Positions 7,757-16,428 of a stretch of 47,732 nt of DNA are shown piece by piece (within the stretch, counting starts at the first letter, position 1; each line of letters begins with the position of its first letter). This DNA comes from DASSSQ01 sp963839285. GTDB taxonomy: Bacteria > Actinomycetota > Thermoleophilia > Gaiellales > Gaiellaceae. Location of the stretch: positions 1 to 47,732 of the forward strand of contig CAWIUN010000027.1 of NCBI GenBank assembly GCA_963839285.1, in the 5' to 3' direction. The notes under the pieces are model-generated. The model made no database searches and was not told where the DNA came from. It was given only the letters and a program-made list of their open reading frames with translations. A program made the position numbers and the translations under genes.

Positions 7757-9644
7757 CTATCCGGCCGCCGCGCGCCGGCGGGCCTCGGTGGTGCGCCGCC
7801 GGCGCCGGCCCGCGAGCACGACCGTCCGAATCAGCTCCCGGACCGGCCCGCGCGGCCCGCGCTCGCGCTCGTCCGGGTAGGGCGCATAGCGGCCCGCCGC
7901 GAGCGCGACCAGCTGACCCCCCGCCGCGGCCCAGGCGAGCGCGACGGCGAGCGGCGGCAGCTGCACGTAGCCGACGGAGACGAGCGAGGCGAGGTACCAG
8001 GGGGCGTCGAGCCCGAGCCCGAAGCGGGAGCCGAGCGACCAGAGGAGCAGCGCCGGGCCTGCGAGGCCGAGGACGAGCAGCAGCGCCTGCAGCCACGGCC
8101 GGCCGCGGGAGGAAGGCAGCCACAGCCAGGCGTGCAGCGACGGGACGACGAAGAGGAGCGCGAAGGGGTTGATCGCGACGACCACGAGCGCGATCACGGC
8201 GAGGGCGAGCAGCGCGACCGTGTGGCCCGCGAGCTCCTCCTCGATCGTGACCGGCCGGCGCGGGGCGAGCCGGTTGCGCGCAAGCAGCCAGGAGCCCGCC
8301 ACGAGGACGCCGAGAGCCGCGAGCGGCACGACCGCCCAGTGCGTCGCGGCGGCTGAACCGGGTGCGAGCGGACGGGGCGCGCCGCGCGGCCAGGCGCCCG
8401 CGAGCGCGAACAGCTCGAAGAGCGCGCCGGCGACCAGCCAGACGACGACCCGGCTGCGGTAGCTCCGCAGCGCGGGCGCGAGCGGGATGCGCCGCCGCCG
8501 GCAGCGGGCGAACAGGTCGACGGCCGCGACCAGGAACGGCAGGAGGGAGGTGATCAGCACGAGCTCGATCGCCCAGCCGCGCACGACGCGGTCGCCGAGC
8601 CAGACGTAGCTCGTCGTCCCCTGCGCGAGCTCGAGGCCCTGGTCGAGCGAGCCGACCAGGTTCTGCGCCGCCCGCCCCACCGCGCCGAGCCGGGCCTCGT
8701 GGACCTGCTGATCCGTGAACCCCGCCGGCGGGCGGCTGCCGCCGGTCGTCAGCGTCAGGGCGGGGACGCCACGGCCGAGGAAGGGGGCCTGCTCGTAGAG
8801 GCTGAACGGGAAGCCGAGGTCGACCAGCTGCCCGAGCGCGCTCGGCCGCCGCGGCGGCGAGCCGGTCTGCTCCGCGAGCCGCGTCGCGGCGGTCCGGAGC
8901 AGCGTCGCGGAGGGAGAGCGCGGGGCGTCTCCCGCGAACTCGAGCCGCGGCGACCCGGTCCCGGCGATCGCGTCGAGGTCGACGACCGCGACGACGGAGC
9001 GCCGGTACGGCGAGTGCTCGACGAAGTGGGCGGCGCCGAGCGCTCCGAACGCGCCGCCGTCGCTCGAGAGGAAGACGATCCGGTGCGCGGGGGTGACGGG
9101 CTCGGCGCTGCCCGCCGAGCCGGGCGGCGCCGCGTAGGCGCGGGCGAGCTCGACCAGGGCGGCCGTGCCGGAGGCGTTGTCGTTCGCGCCCGGCCCCTCG
9201 CCGTCGTCGTCGCGGTGAGCCATGACGACGATCGTGTCCGGGGACTGCGGCGGCCCGCTGACCGTCGTGACGAGGTTGCGCAGCTCGCGGCGTCCGAGCC
9301 CGGGGATCGTCGCCTCGAAGCGCTCGACCTGGACGGGCAGCCCGTAGGCGCGCAGCTGGCGCTCGAGCCAGCCGGCGGCGCCGCGCGCGCCGGCGCTTCC
9401 CGGGGTGCGATCCGGGTAGCGCTGGGCCAGCTCCCGGGCGAGCGAGCCGGCCGTCGCGCGCGTCGAAGGCGGGGGGTAGCGTCGGCCGCGTCAGCGTCGC
9501 CGGGCGGGAGACGCTGAAGGCGGCGACCAGGAGCGGCAGGGCGAGCAGCAGCCAGGTGCCGCGGTAGACGCGGCCGCTGACGGGGCGTTCGAGCGAGCCT
9601 CGCCGCGGCCGGCGCCGCGTGGGAAGGGGCCCGGGGGCAGCCAT
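7757..9644 (-). CDS. M28-like membrane peptidase homologue (one-base frameshift at about 9458)
   Basis: Read from the ATG at 9644, the frame gives an N-terminal membrane helix (RGTWLLLALPLLVAAFSV). It must then skip one base in the CG run near 9458 to continue into the long downstream frame (628 residues after correction). The soluble domain resembles M28 aminopeptidases: SPDTIVVMAHRDDDGEG and GANDNASGTAALVELA supply a His-x-Asp and the bridging Asp, and VVAVVDLDAIAGTG a further Asp. The usual catalytic Glu-Glu is replaced by SSDGG, and I see no clear final His ligand. The last 250 residues or so are polytopic membrane. It may be a membrane-anchored peptidase or a catalytically altered homologue. 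It diverges from the response regulator gene. Confidence 0.75.
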
Positions 9645-9654
9645 CGTCGAGGGC

Positions 9655-9661
9655 TATAGTA
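9655..9661. promoter_or_regulatory. Divergent -10 candidates between the M28-like gene and the response regulator
   Basis: ATAGTA at 9656-9661 reads TACTAT on the minus strand, 11 nt before the M28-like ATG. TATAGT at 9655-9660 on the plus strand lies 24 nt before the response-regulator ATG. They are the most AT-rich hexamers in this 40-nt gap. No convincing -35 is seen. Confidence 0.4.
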
Positions 9662-9684
9662 GGCGCCACGGCTGGCGACCACCG

Positions 9685-10386
9685 ATGGCCGACGCCTCGA
9701 CAATCCTGCTCGTCGACGACGAGGAATCCGTCCAGAAGCTCCTGACCTACCCGCTGGAGCGCGACGGCTACCGGGTCGTGCAGGCCCGCGACGGCGAGGA
9801 GGCGCTCGCCCGCTTCGGCCAGCAGCCGGTCGACCTGGTCGTGCTCGACGTGATGCTGCCGAAGCTCGACGGGCTCGAGGTCTGCAAGCGCCTGCGGACG
9901 ACGAGCACGGTGCCGATCATCATGCTGACGGCCCGCGACGACGAGCTCGACAAGGTCCTCGGTCTCGAGCTCGGCGCGGACGACTACATCACGAAGCCGT
10001 TCTCGATCCGCGAGTTCCGCAGCCGGGTGCGGGCGCTGCTGCGGCGGGCGGGGCTGCAGCGGGTCGAGCTCGACGGGAGCGCGCGGATCGAGGCGGGCGA
10101 CCTGACGGTCGACGTCGAGCGGCGCGAGGTCGAGGCGCGCGGCGAGGCCGTGCAGCTCACCTACGTCGAGTTCGAGCTCCTGCGGATCATGGCCTCGCAT
10201 CCGGGTAGGGTCTGGAGCCGCCGGCAGCTGCTCGAGGAGCTCTGGGGGAACGCCGACTACCGCGACCCGCGGACGATCGACGTCCACGTCCGGCACCTGC
10301 GCGAGAAGCTCGAGAGCGAGCCGCGCGAGCCGGTTCACATCCAGACCGTCCGCGGCGTCGGCTACCGGTTCAGCGACCGGCCGTGA
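9685..10386 (+). CDS. OmpR/PhoB-family two-component response regulator
   Basis: 233 residues from the ATG at 9685; a longer upstream frame would start inside the divergent gene. The receiver domain (about 7-120) has the acidic pair DD in LLVDDEE, phospho-acceptor D55 in VVLDVMLPKLDG, the LTAR switch threonine and K in YITKPF. The C-terminal winged helix (about 135-230) shows TYVEFELLRIMASHPGRVWSR, then DPRTIDVHVRHLREKLE and VRGVGYRF. It regulates transcription after phosphorylation by the sensor kinase encoded just downstream, whose GTG overlaps this stop codon. The family binds direct repeats as dimers, which is relevant to the repeated sites upstream of htrA 1.4 kb away. Confidence 0.95.
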   Translation: MADASTILLVDDEESVQKLLTYPLERDGYRVVQARDGEEALARFGQQPVDLVVLDVMLPKLDGLEVCKRLRTTSTVPIIMLTARDDELDKVLGLELGADDYITKPFSIREFRSRVRALLRRAGLQRVELDGSARIEAGDLTVDVERREVEARGEAVQLTYVEFELLRIMASHPGRVWSRRQLLEELWGNADYRDPRTIDVHVRHLREKLESEPREPVHIQTVRGVGYRFSDRP

Positions 10387-11898
10387 CCGCGTTCCGCACC
10401 GTCGGGGCGCGGCTCTCGGCGGCGCTCTTCCTCGTCCTCTTGGGAGCCTTCGCGATCGCCTACCTGATCGTCGTGCCCTCCTTCGAGCGGGCGCTCGTGA
10501 ACGCCAAGGTGAGCACGCTGCGGGAGAACGCCAAGGTCGTCGCGGCGGAGGTCTCGGCGCGCGACCAGGCCTTCTGGCAGGAGATCGCGGAGGGCAGTGG
10601 CGCCACCTTCGACGCCCGCACCGTCGTCTTCACGTACTCGGGGCCGGGACGGCTGCTCGCCAACTATCGCGGACTCGAACCCGGGCCGCGCGGCCGACCT
10701 GGCCGTCGACCCGGTCGCCGAGCGCGCGGCAGTGACGGGAGGCGCAGCCGACGGCACCGTCAGCCGGCACGAGCAGGAGTACGCGGAGGCCGCGATCCCG
10801 CTCCCCTCGCGCGACGCGGTCGTGCTGCTCTCGGCGTCGCTCAGCGACACGCTCGCGACGGTGCATCTCGCCCAGCGGCGGCTGCTCGCGGCAGCGGGCC
10901 TCGCGTTCGCGTTCTCGCTGCTGCTCGGCTACGGCGGCGCGCGCGCGTTCGGCCGCCGCCTGCGCCGGCTCGAGCGCGCCGCCGACCGGATCGCGGGCGG
11001 CAGGTTCGACGAGCCCGTGGTCGACGCGGGGTCGGACGAGATCGGCGAGCTCGCGCGGGCCTTCGAGCGCATGCGGCTGCGCCTCGCCCAGCTCGACCGC
11101 GCCCGGAGCGAGTTCATCGGCAACGCCTCGCACGAGCTGCGCACGCCGCTGTTCTCGCTCGGCGGCTTCCTCGAGCTGCTCGACGAGGAGGAGCTCGACG
11201 ACGAGACGCGGCGCGACTTCGTCTCCCAGATGCGCGAGCAGGTCGAGCGGCTGACGAAGCTCGCGACCGACCTGCTCGACCTCTCGCGGCTCGACGCCGG
11301 CCGGCTGACCGTCGAGCGCGAGCCGCTCGAGCTCGGCTCGCTGGCGGCGGTGCTCGTCTCGGAGTTCAGCGTGCGGGCCGACCGGCAGGGCCACCCGCTC
11401 GCGCTCGAGGCGGACACGGCCGCGAGCGGGCTCGGCGACGAGCAGCGGGTGCTCCAGATCGGGCGGATCCTCGTCGACAACGCCCTTCGGCACACACCCG
11501 CGGGCACGACGGTGACCGTGCGGGCGCGGCGTGCGGGCGGGACGGCGGTGCTGGCGGTCGCAGACGACGGGCCCGGGATCCCGGCCGAGAGCGCGCGACA
11601 GGTCTTCGAGCGCTTCACGCGGCTCGGGGGATCGGTCGCCGCCGGCAGCGGGCTCGGCCTCGCGATCGCGCGCGAGCTCGCCGAGCTGATGGGCGGCCGG
11701 GTCGAGCTCGAGTCGTCGCCGGGCAGCACGGTGTTCTCGCTCGTCCTCAGCGCCGCAGCCGGTGCCCGCGTCCGCGCCCGCCTGAGCCGGGGGTTTTCCC
11801 GTGAAAACGACCGCGGGCGTTTTCCCGTGAAATCGCCCCGGATGCCGGTCAGGCGCGGCTACAGTGAGCGGCCATGCGCCGCACGCCGTTCGCGCTGA
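10383..11898 (+). CDS. Sensor histidine kinase with HAMP (one extra base at about 10680)
   Basis: Starts at a GTG overlapping the regulator stop. The first 99 codons give an N-terminal membrane helix (about 10-30) and an extracytoplasmic segment. Coding then resumes one base later, explained by an extra C in the CCC at 10680-10682. The corrected protein is about 504 residues: second membrane helix about 165-186, HAMP about 187-238, HisKA with H250 in NASHELRTPL, and a HATPase domain with DNALRHTPAG, ADDGPGIP and GSGLGLAIARELAELMGG. It should sense an envelope signal and phosphorylate the OmpR-type partner. The frame runs 25 nt into htrA; residues past VFSLVLS look non-domain, so the true end may be earlier. 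Confidence 0.88.
11793..11833. promoter_or_regulatory. Duplicated palindromic operator-like site upstream of htrA
   Basis: Two nearly identical 15-mers occur in the same orientation: GTTTTCCCGTGAAAA (11793-11807) and GTTTTCCCGTGAAAT (11819-11833), 26 bp start to start. Each is itself an imperfect palindrome (TTTTC/GAAAA around CCGT). Both are much more AT-rich than their surroundings. They lie about 27-67 bp upstream of the TACAGT -10 of htrA, an activator-type position. The nearby OmpR-type regulator is a plausible but unproven binder. Confidence 0.55.
11860..11865 (+). promoter_or_regulatory. -10 element (TACAGT) of htrA
   Basis: TACAGT ends 8 nt before the htrA ATG. No -35 is evident, and the duplicated operator-like sites lie just upstream. 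The spacing predicts a leaderless or near-leaderless mRNA. Confidence 0.5.
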
Positions 11899-13073
11899 TC
11901 GCACTCGCCGCGGCCGTCCTCGGCGGCGTCGCCTCGCTCGTGATCGGCCGTTCGGCCGGCCTGCTCGCGACGACGACGCGGGCGACCTACGTCGTCAGCG
12001 AGCCGCAGCCGCAAGGGGTCGCCCGCCCGGTCGCGAAGCCGCTCCAGGGCTCGGGCTTCGACCCCGCGCGGATCTATGCCGACCGCGCCGCCGGCGTCGT
12101 CACGATCTTCGCCTTCTTCGGCCCCTCCGGCGGTGCGCTCACCTCGGAGAGCCAGGGCAGCGGCTTCGTCGTCGACGCGGACGGCTCGATCCTGACCAGC
12201 TCGCACGTGATCACGAACGCCGGCGAGGCGCCGGACGCCGCCTCGGTCAAGGCGGCGACCGAGGTCTACGTCGAGTTCTCCGACGGGGAGCGCGTGCAGG
12301 CGAAGGTCGTCGGCTGGGACGTGTTCGACGACGTGGGCGTGCTCGGGGTCGACCCGGCGGCGCACCCGCTCGCCCCGCTGCCGCTCGGCGACTCCTCGGC
12401 GGTCGTCGTCGGCGAGCCCGTCGCCGCGATCGGCAGCCCGTTCGGCAACTCGGAGTCGCTCAGCGTCGGGGTCGTCTCGGCCACCCGCTCGATCGCGTCG
12501 CTGACCTCGCGGTACGACGTCGTCGACGCGATCCAGACCGACGCGCCGATCAACCACGGCAACTCGGGCGGGCCGCTCTTCGACGCGCGCGGCCGCGTGA
12601 TCGGCATCAACGCCCAGATCCGTAACGGCGGCACCAGCTCCGGCGGCTTCGAGGGCGTCGGCTTCGCAGTCCCGATCAACGCCGCCCGGCGCTCGCTGGC
12701 GCAGCTGCTCGCCTCCGGGACGGTCGCCTACGCCTACGTCGGCATCGGCACCTCCGACCTGACGCCGGCGCTCGCGAAGCACTTCGGCTACCGCGTCCTG
12801 CACGGGGCGGTCGTCGACAAGGTCGAGCCCGGCACCGCCGCCGAACGGGCCGGCCTGCGCGCCGGCGTCGCCGAGCGGTTCCTCGGCGAGGAGGTGACGC
12901 GGGGCGGCGACGTGATCGTCGCGATCGACGGCGTTCCCGTCCGCGGCGGCGGTGACGTCGTCCGCATCGTCGGCGAGCGTCTTCGCCCGGGGGCCCTCGC
13001 GCGCTTCGCGATCGTCCGCGACGGCAAGCGCCAGGTCGTCCCGGTGCGGCTCGACCGGCGCCCGACGCGCTGA
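11874..13073 (+). CDS. HtrA/DegP-like serine protease with PDZ domain
   Basis: 399 residues. An N-terminal hydrophobic segment (about 6-25) anchors or exports it. The trypsin-like domain has the triad His111 (SSHVIT), Asp153 (FDDVGVL) and Ser231 (GNSGGP), preceded by GSGFVVDADGSILTSSH. A PDZ domain from about residue 285 (YVGIGTSDLTP, GAVVDKVEPGTAAERAGLRAG, GGDVIVAIDGVPVRGGGDV) would bind misfolded or regulatory substrates. It is expected to act outside the membrane in protein quality control. It follows the two-component genes directly, and its promoter region carries a duplicated palindrome, so it is probably part of the envelope-stress output of that system (inference). Confidence 0.93.
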   Translation: MRRTPFALIALAAAVLGGVASLVIGRSAGLLATTTRATYVVSEPQPQGVARPVAKPLQGSGFDPARIYADRAAGVVTIFAFFGPSGGALTSESQGSGFVVDADGSILTSSHVITNAGEAPDAASVKAATEVYVEFSDGERVQAKVVGWDVFDDVGVLGVDPAAHPLAPLPLGDSSAVVVGEPVAAIGSPFGNSESLSVGVVSATRSIASLTSRYDVVDAIQTDAPINHGNSGGPLFDARGRVIGINAQIRNGGTSSGGFEGVGFAVPINAARRSLAQLLASGTVAYAYVGIGTSDLTPALAKHFGYRVLHGAVVDKVEPGTAAERAGLRAGVAERFLGEEVTRGGDVIVAIDGVPVRGGGDVVRIVGERLRPGALARFAIVRDGKRQVVPVRLDRRPTR

Positions 13074-13185
13074 GGGTTAGAAGCCGGGGTTGCCGGAAAG
13101 GCACTCCAGCAGGCAGCCGTTCCGTGGCGATTTCGGCACAATTGAGGATGTTTGGCAGGCCGAACCTGAGGGAAACACCCGAATA

Positions 13186-13626
13186 ATGAACCCCCCCGAT
13201 ACCGCCGTCGAGGCGCGCGCGGTGCGTCTGACGATCCCGGCCAAGCCCGAGTACATCACGCTCGGGCGTCTCGCCCTGACCGCGCTGGCGCACCTGCACG
13301 AGATCTCCGACGAGCAGCTCGCCGACCTGAAGCTGGCGCTGACGGAGGCATGCACGAACTCCGTCCGCCACGCCTACGAGGACGGCAACGGCGAGGTGGA
13401 GATCTGGTACGAGCTGCGCGACGGACAGCTGGTGGTCGAGGTCAGCGACCAGGGGCCGGGCTTCGCCCCGCCCGGCGAGCACGACCGGCGCGAGGAGGAC
13501 GAGCTCTCCGAGGGAGGGCTCGGGATCGCGATCATCCGCGCGCTCACCGACGAGCTCGAGCTCGTCGCCGACCCCGGCGGGGGCGGGACGCGGCTCCGCT
13601 TCGTCAAGAACCTGGCGACCGACTAG
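13186..13626 (+). CDS. RsbW-like anti-sigma factor / ATP-binding serine kinase
   Basis: 146 residues from the ATG at 13186; GAGGG lies 12 nt upstream, and the longer in-frame start gives a non-conserved extension. It is a GHKL ATPase: N-box LALTEACTNSVRHAY, G1 VSDQGPGF and G2 GGLGIAIIRALTDE. This is the arrangement of RsbW/SpoIIAB proteins, which bind a sigma factor and phosphorylate an STAS anti-anti-sigma partner. Neither partner is encoded next to it, since both neighbours (HtrA, TreT) are unrelated. The 112-nt gap upstream (13074-13185) is relatively AT-rich and probably holds its promoter, but no single -10/-35 pair is convincing. Confidence 0.88.
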   Translation: MNPPDTAVEARAVRLTIPAKPEYITLGRLALTALAHLHEISDEQLADLKLALTEACTNSVRHAYEDGNGEVEIWYELRDGQLVVEVSDQGPGFAPPGEHDRREEDELSEGGLGIAIIRALTDELELVADPGGGGTRLRFVKNLATD

Positions 13627-13641
13627 ATCCGACCGCCCTTG

Positions 13642-13647
13642 TAGGCT
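13642..13647 (+). promoter_or_regulatory. -10 element (TAGGCT) of treT
   Basis: TAGGCT ends 11 nt before the treT ATG, in the 32-nt gap after the RsbW-like gene. It matches the hexamer seen before otsA, the ALDH gene and DUF1015. Confidence 0.5.
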
Positions 13648-13658
13648 CCCGCGCGCGG

Positions 13659-14936
13659 ATGCTGCAGCTCGTCAACGTCGGGCGGAAGTCGCTTGCCGAT
13701 TACGGCACGATCGTCTCGCGCGGGCTGATGGACGAGATCCACCGGCTGGCGGAGCCGCTCGCGGGTACCCGCGTGCTGCACCTGTCGGCGACCGCGTTCG
13801 GCGGCGGTGTCGCCGAGCTCAACTACACGCTCGTGCCGCTGATGGCCGACGCGGGCCTGACCGTCGAGTGGCGGATCATCCGCGGCGAGCAGGAGTTCTT
13901 CGAGGCGACGAAGGCGATCCACAACGGGCTCCAGGGCGATCCGACCGGGCTGACGGCCGAGCAGCGAGAGGCGTTCCTCCGCTACCAGGAGCTGAACGCG
14001 CAGGAGCTCGACCTCGCCGCCTACGACGTCGTCATCGTCCACGACCCGCAGCCGGTCGGGGTGATCGACCACCTCGACGGCTCCCGCGCGAAGTGGGTCT
14101 GGCGCGGGCACATCGACTTCTCGACCCCGAACTGGGAGGTCTTCGAGCTGCTGCTGCCGTCGCTCGGCCGCTACGACGCGGCGATCTTCCACATGCCGGA
14201 GTACGTCCCGCGCGTCGACGGGCTGCCGCAGGCGTACATCTGGCCGCCCGCGATCGACCCGCTGACCCCGAAGAACATGGCGCTCTCGCCCGAGGACGCG
14301 GCCTACATCGTCGACCAGTTCGGGATCGACGTCGAGCGGCCGCTCCTGACCCAGGTCTCCCGCTTCGACCCCTGGAAGGACCCGCTCGGCGTCATCGACG
14401 CCTACCGCTACGTGAAGCGCGACTTCCCCGGGGTCCAGCTCGCGCTCGTCGGCTCGATGGCCCACGACGACCCCGAGGGCTGGGACTTCTACAACCGCAC
14501 CGTCGCCTACGCGGGCGACGATCCCGACGTCTTCATCCTCTCGAACCTGAACAACGTCGGCGGCGTCGAGGTGAACGCCTTCCAGGTGCACGCCGCGGCG
14601 GTGCTGCAGAAGTCGATCCGCGAGGGCTTCGGGCTGACGGTGACCGAGGCGCTCTGGAAGACGCGTCCGACGGTCGCGGGCCGGGTCGGCGGCATCGTCG
14701 CCCAGATCGAGGACGGCACGTCCGGCTGGCTCGTCGACTCGGCCTTCGGCTGCGCGGAGGCCTGCAAGGAGATCCTCGCCGATCCCGTGGCCGCGCGGCA
14801 GCGCGCGCTCGTCGGCAAGGAGCACGTCCGGCGGCACTTCCTGATGCCGCGGCTGCTGCGCGACTGGCTCGTCCTCTTCAACCTGCTGCTCGGGCACGAC
14901 ACGGGCGGCGCGGAGCTGACGCGGGCAAGCCTCTAG
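13659..14936 (+). CDS. treT: Trehalose synthase TreT-like glycosyltransferase (GT4)
   Basis: 425 residues. It resembles TreT, which joins NDP-glucose and free glucose to make trehalose in one reversible step. Visible features are SATAFGGGVAELNYTLVPLM near the N-terminus (the acceptor-side glycine loop), IVHDPQPVGVIDHL, WVWRGHIDFSTPN, WPPAIDPLTPKN, LTQVSRFDPWKDPLGVIDAYR, and the GT4 E-x7-E in EGFGLTVTEALW. Length and order match the TreT/trehalose phosphorylase group. A trehalose phosphorylase specificity cannot be excluded from motifs alone. It sits 10 nt upstream of a GT20 gene, so two trehalose-linked routes are adjacent. The TAG stop is part of the next gene's -10 hexamer. Confidence 0.85.
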   Translation: MLQLVNVGRKSLADYGTIVSRGLMDEIHRLAEPLAGTRVLHLSATAFGGGVAELNYTLVPLMADAGLTVEWRIIRGEQEFFEATKAIHNGLQGDPTGLTAEQREAFLRYQELNAQELDLAAYDVVIVHDPQPVGVIDHLDGSRAKWVWRGHIDFSTPNWEVFELLLPSLGRYDAAIFHMPEYVPRVDGLPQAYIWPPAIDPLTPKNMALSPEDAAYIVDQFGIDVERPLLTQVSRFDPWKDPLGVIDAYRYVKRDFPGVQLALVGSMAHDDPEGWDFYNRTVAYAGDDPDVFILSNLNNVGGVEVNAFQVHAAAVLQKSIREGFGLTVTEALWKTRPTVAGRVGGIVAQIEDGTSGWLVDSAFGCAEACKEILADPVAARQRALVGKEHVRRHFLMPRLLRDWLVLFNLLLGHDTGGAELTRASL

Positions 14937-14939
14937 GCT
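14934..14939 (+). promoter_or_regulatory. -10 element (TAGGCT) of otsA overlapping the treT stop codon
   Basis: The hexamer begins with the TAG stop of treT and ends 7 nt before the GTG of otsA. otsA can therefore be transcribed on its own as well as by read-through. Confidence 0.48.
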
Positions 14940-14946
14940 TCGCGGT

Positions 14947-16419
14947 GTGGCAGCGGCGCGCCGGAAGCTGATCGTCGTCTCGAACCGCGGGCCGGTCTCC
15001 TACGCCCACGACGAGGACGGCGCCGTCGTCGCGCGCCGCGGCGGCGGCGGGCTCGTGACCGCGCTCCGCAGCCTCGTCTCCCAGCACGACGTCACCTGGA
15101 TCGCCTGCGCGATGAGCGAGGCGGACCGCGAGGTGGCGGCTGCGGCCGGCGGCGAGCCGGTCGAGGAGACCGCGCGCGACGGGGCTCCCTACCGGCACCG
15201 GCTCGTCACCGTCGACCCGCAGGCCTACGACCGCTACTACAACGTCGTCGCGAACCCGACGCTCTGGTTCGTGCAGCACGCCCTCTGGGAGCTCGGGCGA
15301 GAGCCCAGCCTGGGGCCGGAGTTCCACCGGGCCTGGAGCGGCGGTTACGAGGCGGTGAACCGGGCCTTCGCGGAGGCCGTCGTCGACGAGCTCGACCGCG
15401 ACCCGGACCGGGCGGTCTTCTTCCACGACTACCACCTCTATCTCGCCCCGCGGCTCGTGCGCGAGCAGGCGCCCGATGCGTTGCTCGCCCACTTCGTGCA
15501 CATCCCGTGGCCGCAGTCCGAGGGCTGGACGGTGCTGCCGGCGCCGCTCCGCCGGCTCGTGCACGAGGGGCTGCTGGCGAACGACGTCGTCGGCTTCCAC
15601 ACGGGCCGCTGGCGGCGCAACTTCCTGCGCTGCTGCGAGGACGTCCTCGGCGCCGGCACGCGCGGCGGGGACACGGTCCTGCACGACGGCCGGCAGACCC
15701 ACGTCAGCGCGCATCCGATCTCGGTCGACCCGGCCGAGTTCGCCGCGCTCGCGGAGAGCGAGCCCGTGCTCGCCGAGGAACGGCGGCTCCTCGAGGGGCG
15801 GCCCGACCAGCTCGTGCTGCGCGTCGACCGGACCGACCCGTCGAAGAACGTCGTCCGCGGCTTCCAGGCGTTCGGCCTCGTGCTCGAGCAGCATCCGGAG
15901 CTGCACGGGCGCGTCGGCCTGCTCGCGCTGCTCGACCCCTCGCGGCAGGACGTCCCGCAGTACGCCGAGTACCTGGGCGCGATCGAGCGCGAGGTGCGGG
16001 CGGTCAACGACCGGTTCGGACAGCCCGGCTGGCTGCCGATCGACCTGCAGGTCGCCGACAACTTCCCCCAGTCGGTCGCCGCCTACAAGCAGTTCGACGT
16101 CCTGCTCGTGAACGCGGTCTTCGACGGGCTCAACCTCGTCTCCAAGGAGGCGCCGCTCGTCAACGTCCGCGACGGCGTCGTCGTGCTCTCGGAGAACGCC
16201 GGCGCGCACGAGGAGATCGGCGACTGGGCGCTCTCGGTCAACCCCTTCGACGTCCAGGGGCAGGCCGAGGCGATCCACGCCGCCCTGCAGCTGCCGGCCG
16301 ACGAGCGGCGGCGGCGCCTCGAGGGCATCCGCGCCCACGTCGCCGCGCACGACATCGCCGCCTGGACCGAGGCGCAGCTCGCGGACCTCGACCGCGTCGG
16401 CGCGGGCCGGCGGAGCTAG
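14947..16419 (+). CDS. otsA: Trehalose-6-phosphate synthase family protein (GT20, actinobacterial RVDRTDPSKN type)
   Basis: 490 residues, GTG start. The fold markers of OtsA are present: VVSNRGPVSY and RRGGGGLVTAL (donor loop), FFHDYHLYLAP, HFVHIPWPQSEGWTVLP, and FDGLNLVSKEAPLVN (Asp, Asn and Lys-Glu of the UDP-glucose site). Where E. coli OtsA has RLDYSKG, this protein has RVDRTDPSKN. The Arg and Lys remain but with extra residues, as in a divergent actinobacterial group. Expected reaction: UDP- or GDP-glucose plus glucose-6-phosphate to trehalose-6-phosphate. No OtsB phosphatase is present in the window, so another GT20 product (for example a glucosylglycerol-phosphate type) is possible. 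Confidence 0.82.
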   Translation: MAAARRKLIVVSNRGPVSYAHDEDGAVVARRGGGGLVTALRSLVSQHDVTWIACAMSEADREVAAAAGGEPVEETARDGAPYRHRLVTVDPQAYDRYYNVVANPTLWFVQHALWELGREPSLGPEFHRAWSGGYEAVNRAFAEAVVDELDRDPDRAVFFHDYHLYLAPRLVREQAPDALLAHFVHIPWPQSEGWTVLPAPLRRLVHEGLLANDVVGFHTGRWRRNFLRCCEDVLGAGTRGGDTVLHDGRQTHVSAHPISVDPAEFAALAESEPVLAEERRLLEGRPDQLVLRVDRTDPSKNVVRGFQAFGLVLEQHPELHGRVGLLALLDPSRQDVPQYAEYLGAIEREVRAVNDRFGQPGWLPIDLQVADNFPQSVAAYKQFDVLLVNAVFDGLNLVSKEAPLVNVRDGVVVLSENAGAHEEIGDWALSVNPFDVQGQAEAIHAALQLPADERRRRLEGIRAHVAAHDIAAWTEAQLADLDRVGAGRRS

Positions 16420-16422
16420 GCT
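16417..16422 (+). promoter_or_regulatory. -10 element (TAGGCT) of the ALDH gene overlapping the otsA stop codon
   Basis: As at 14934, the hexamer uses the TAG stop of the previous gene and ends 6 nt before the GTG. Two consecutive gene junctions with this arrangement argue that the overlap is selected or at least tolerated. Confidence 0.45.
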
Positions 16423-16428
16423 TCCGGC

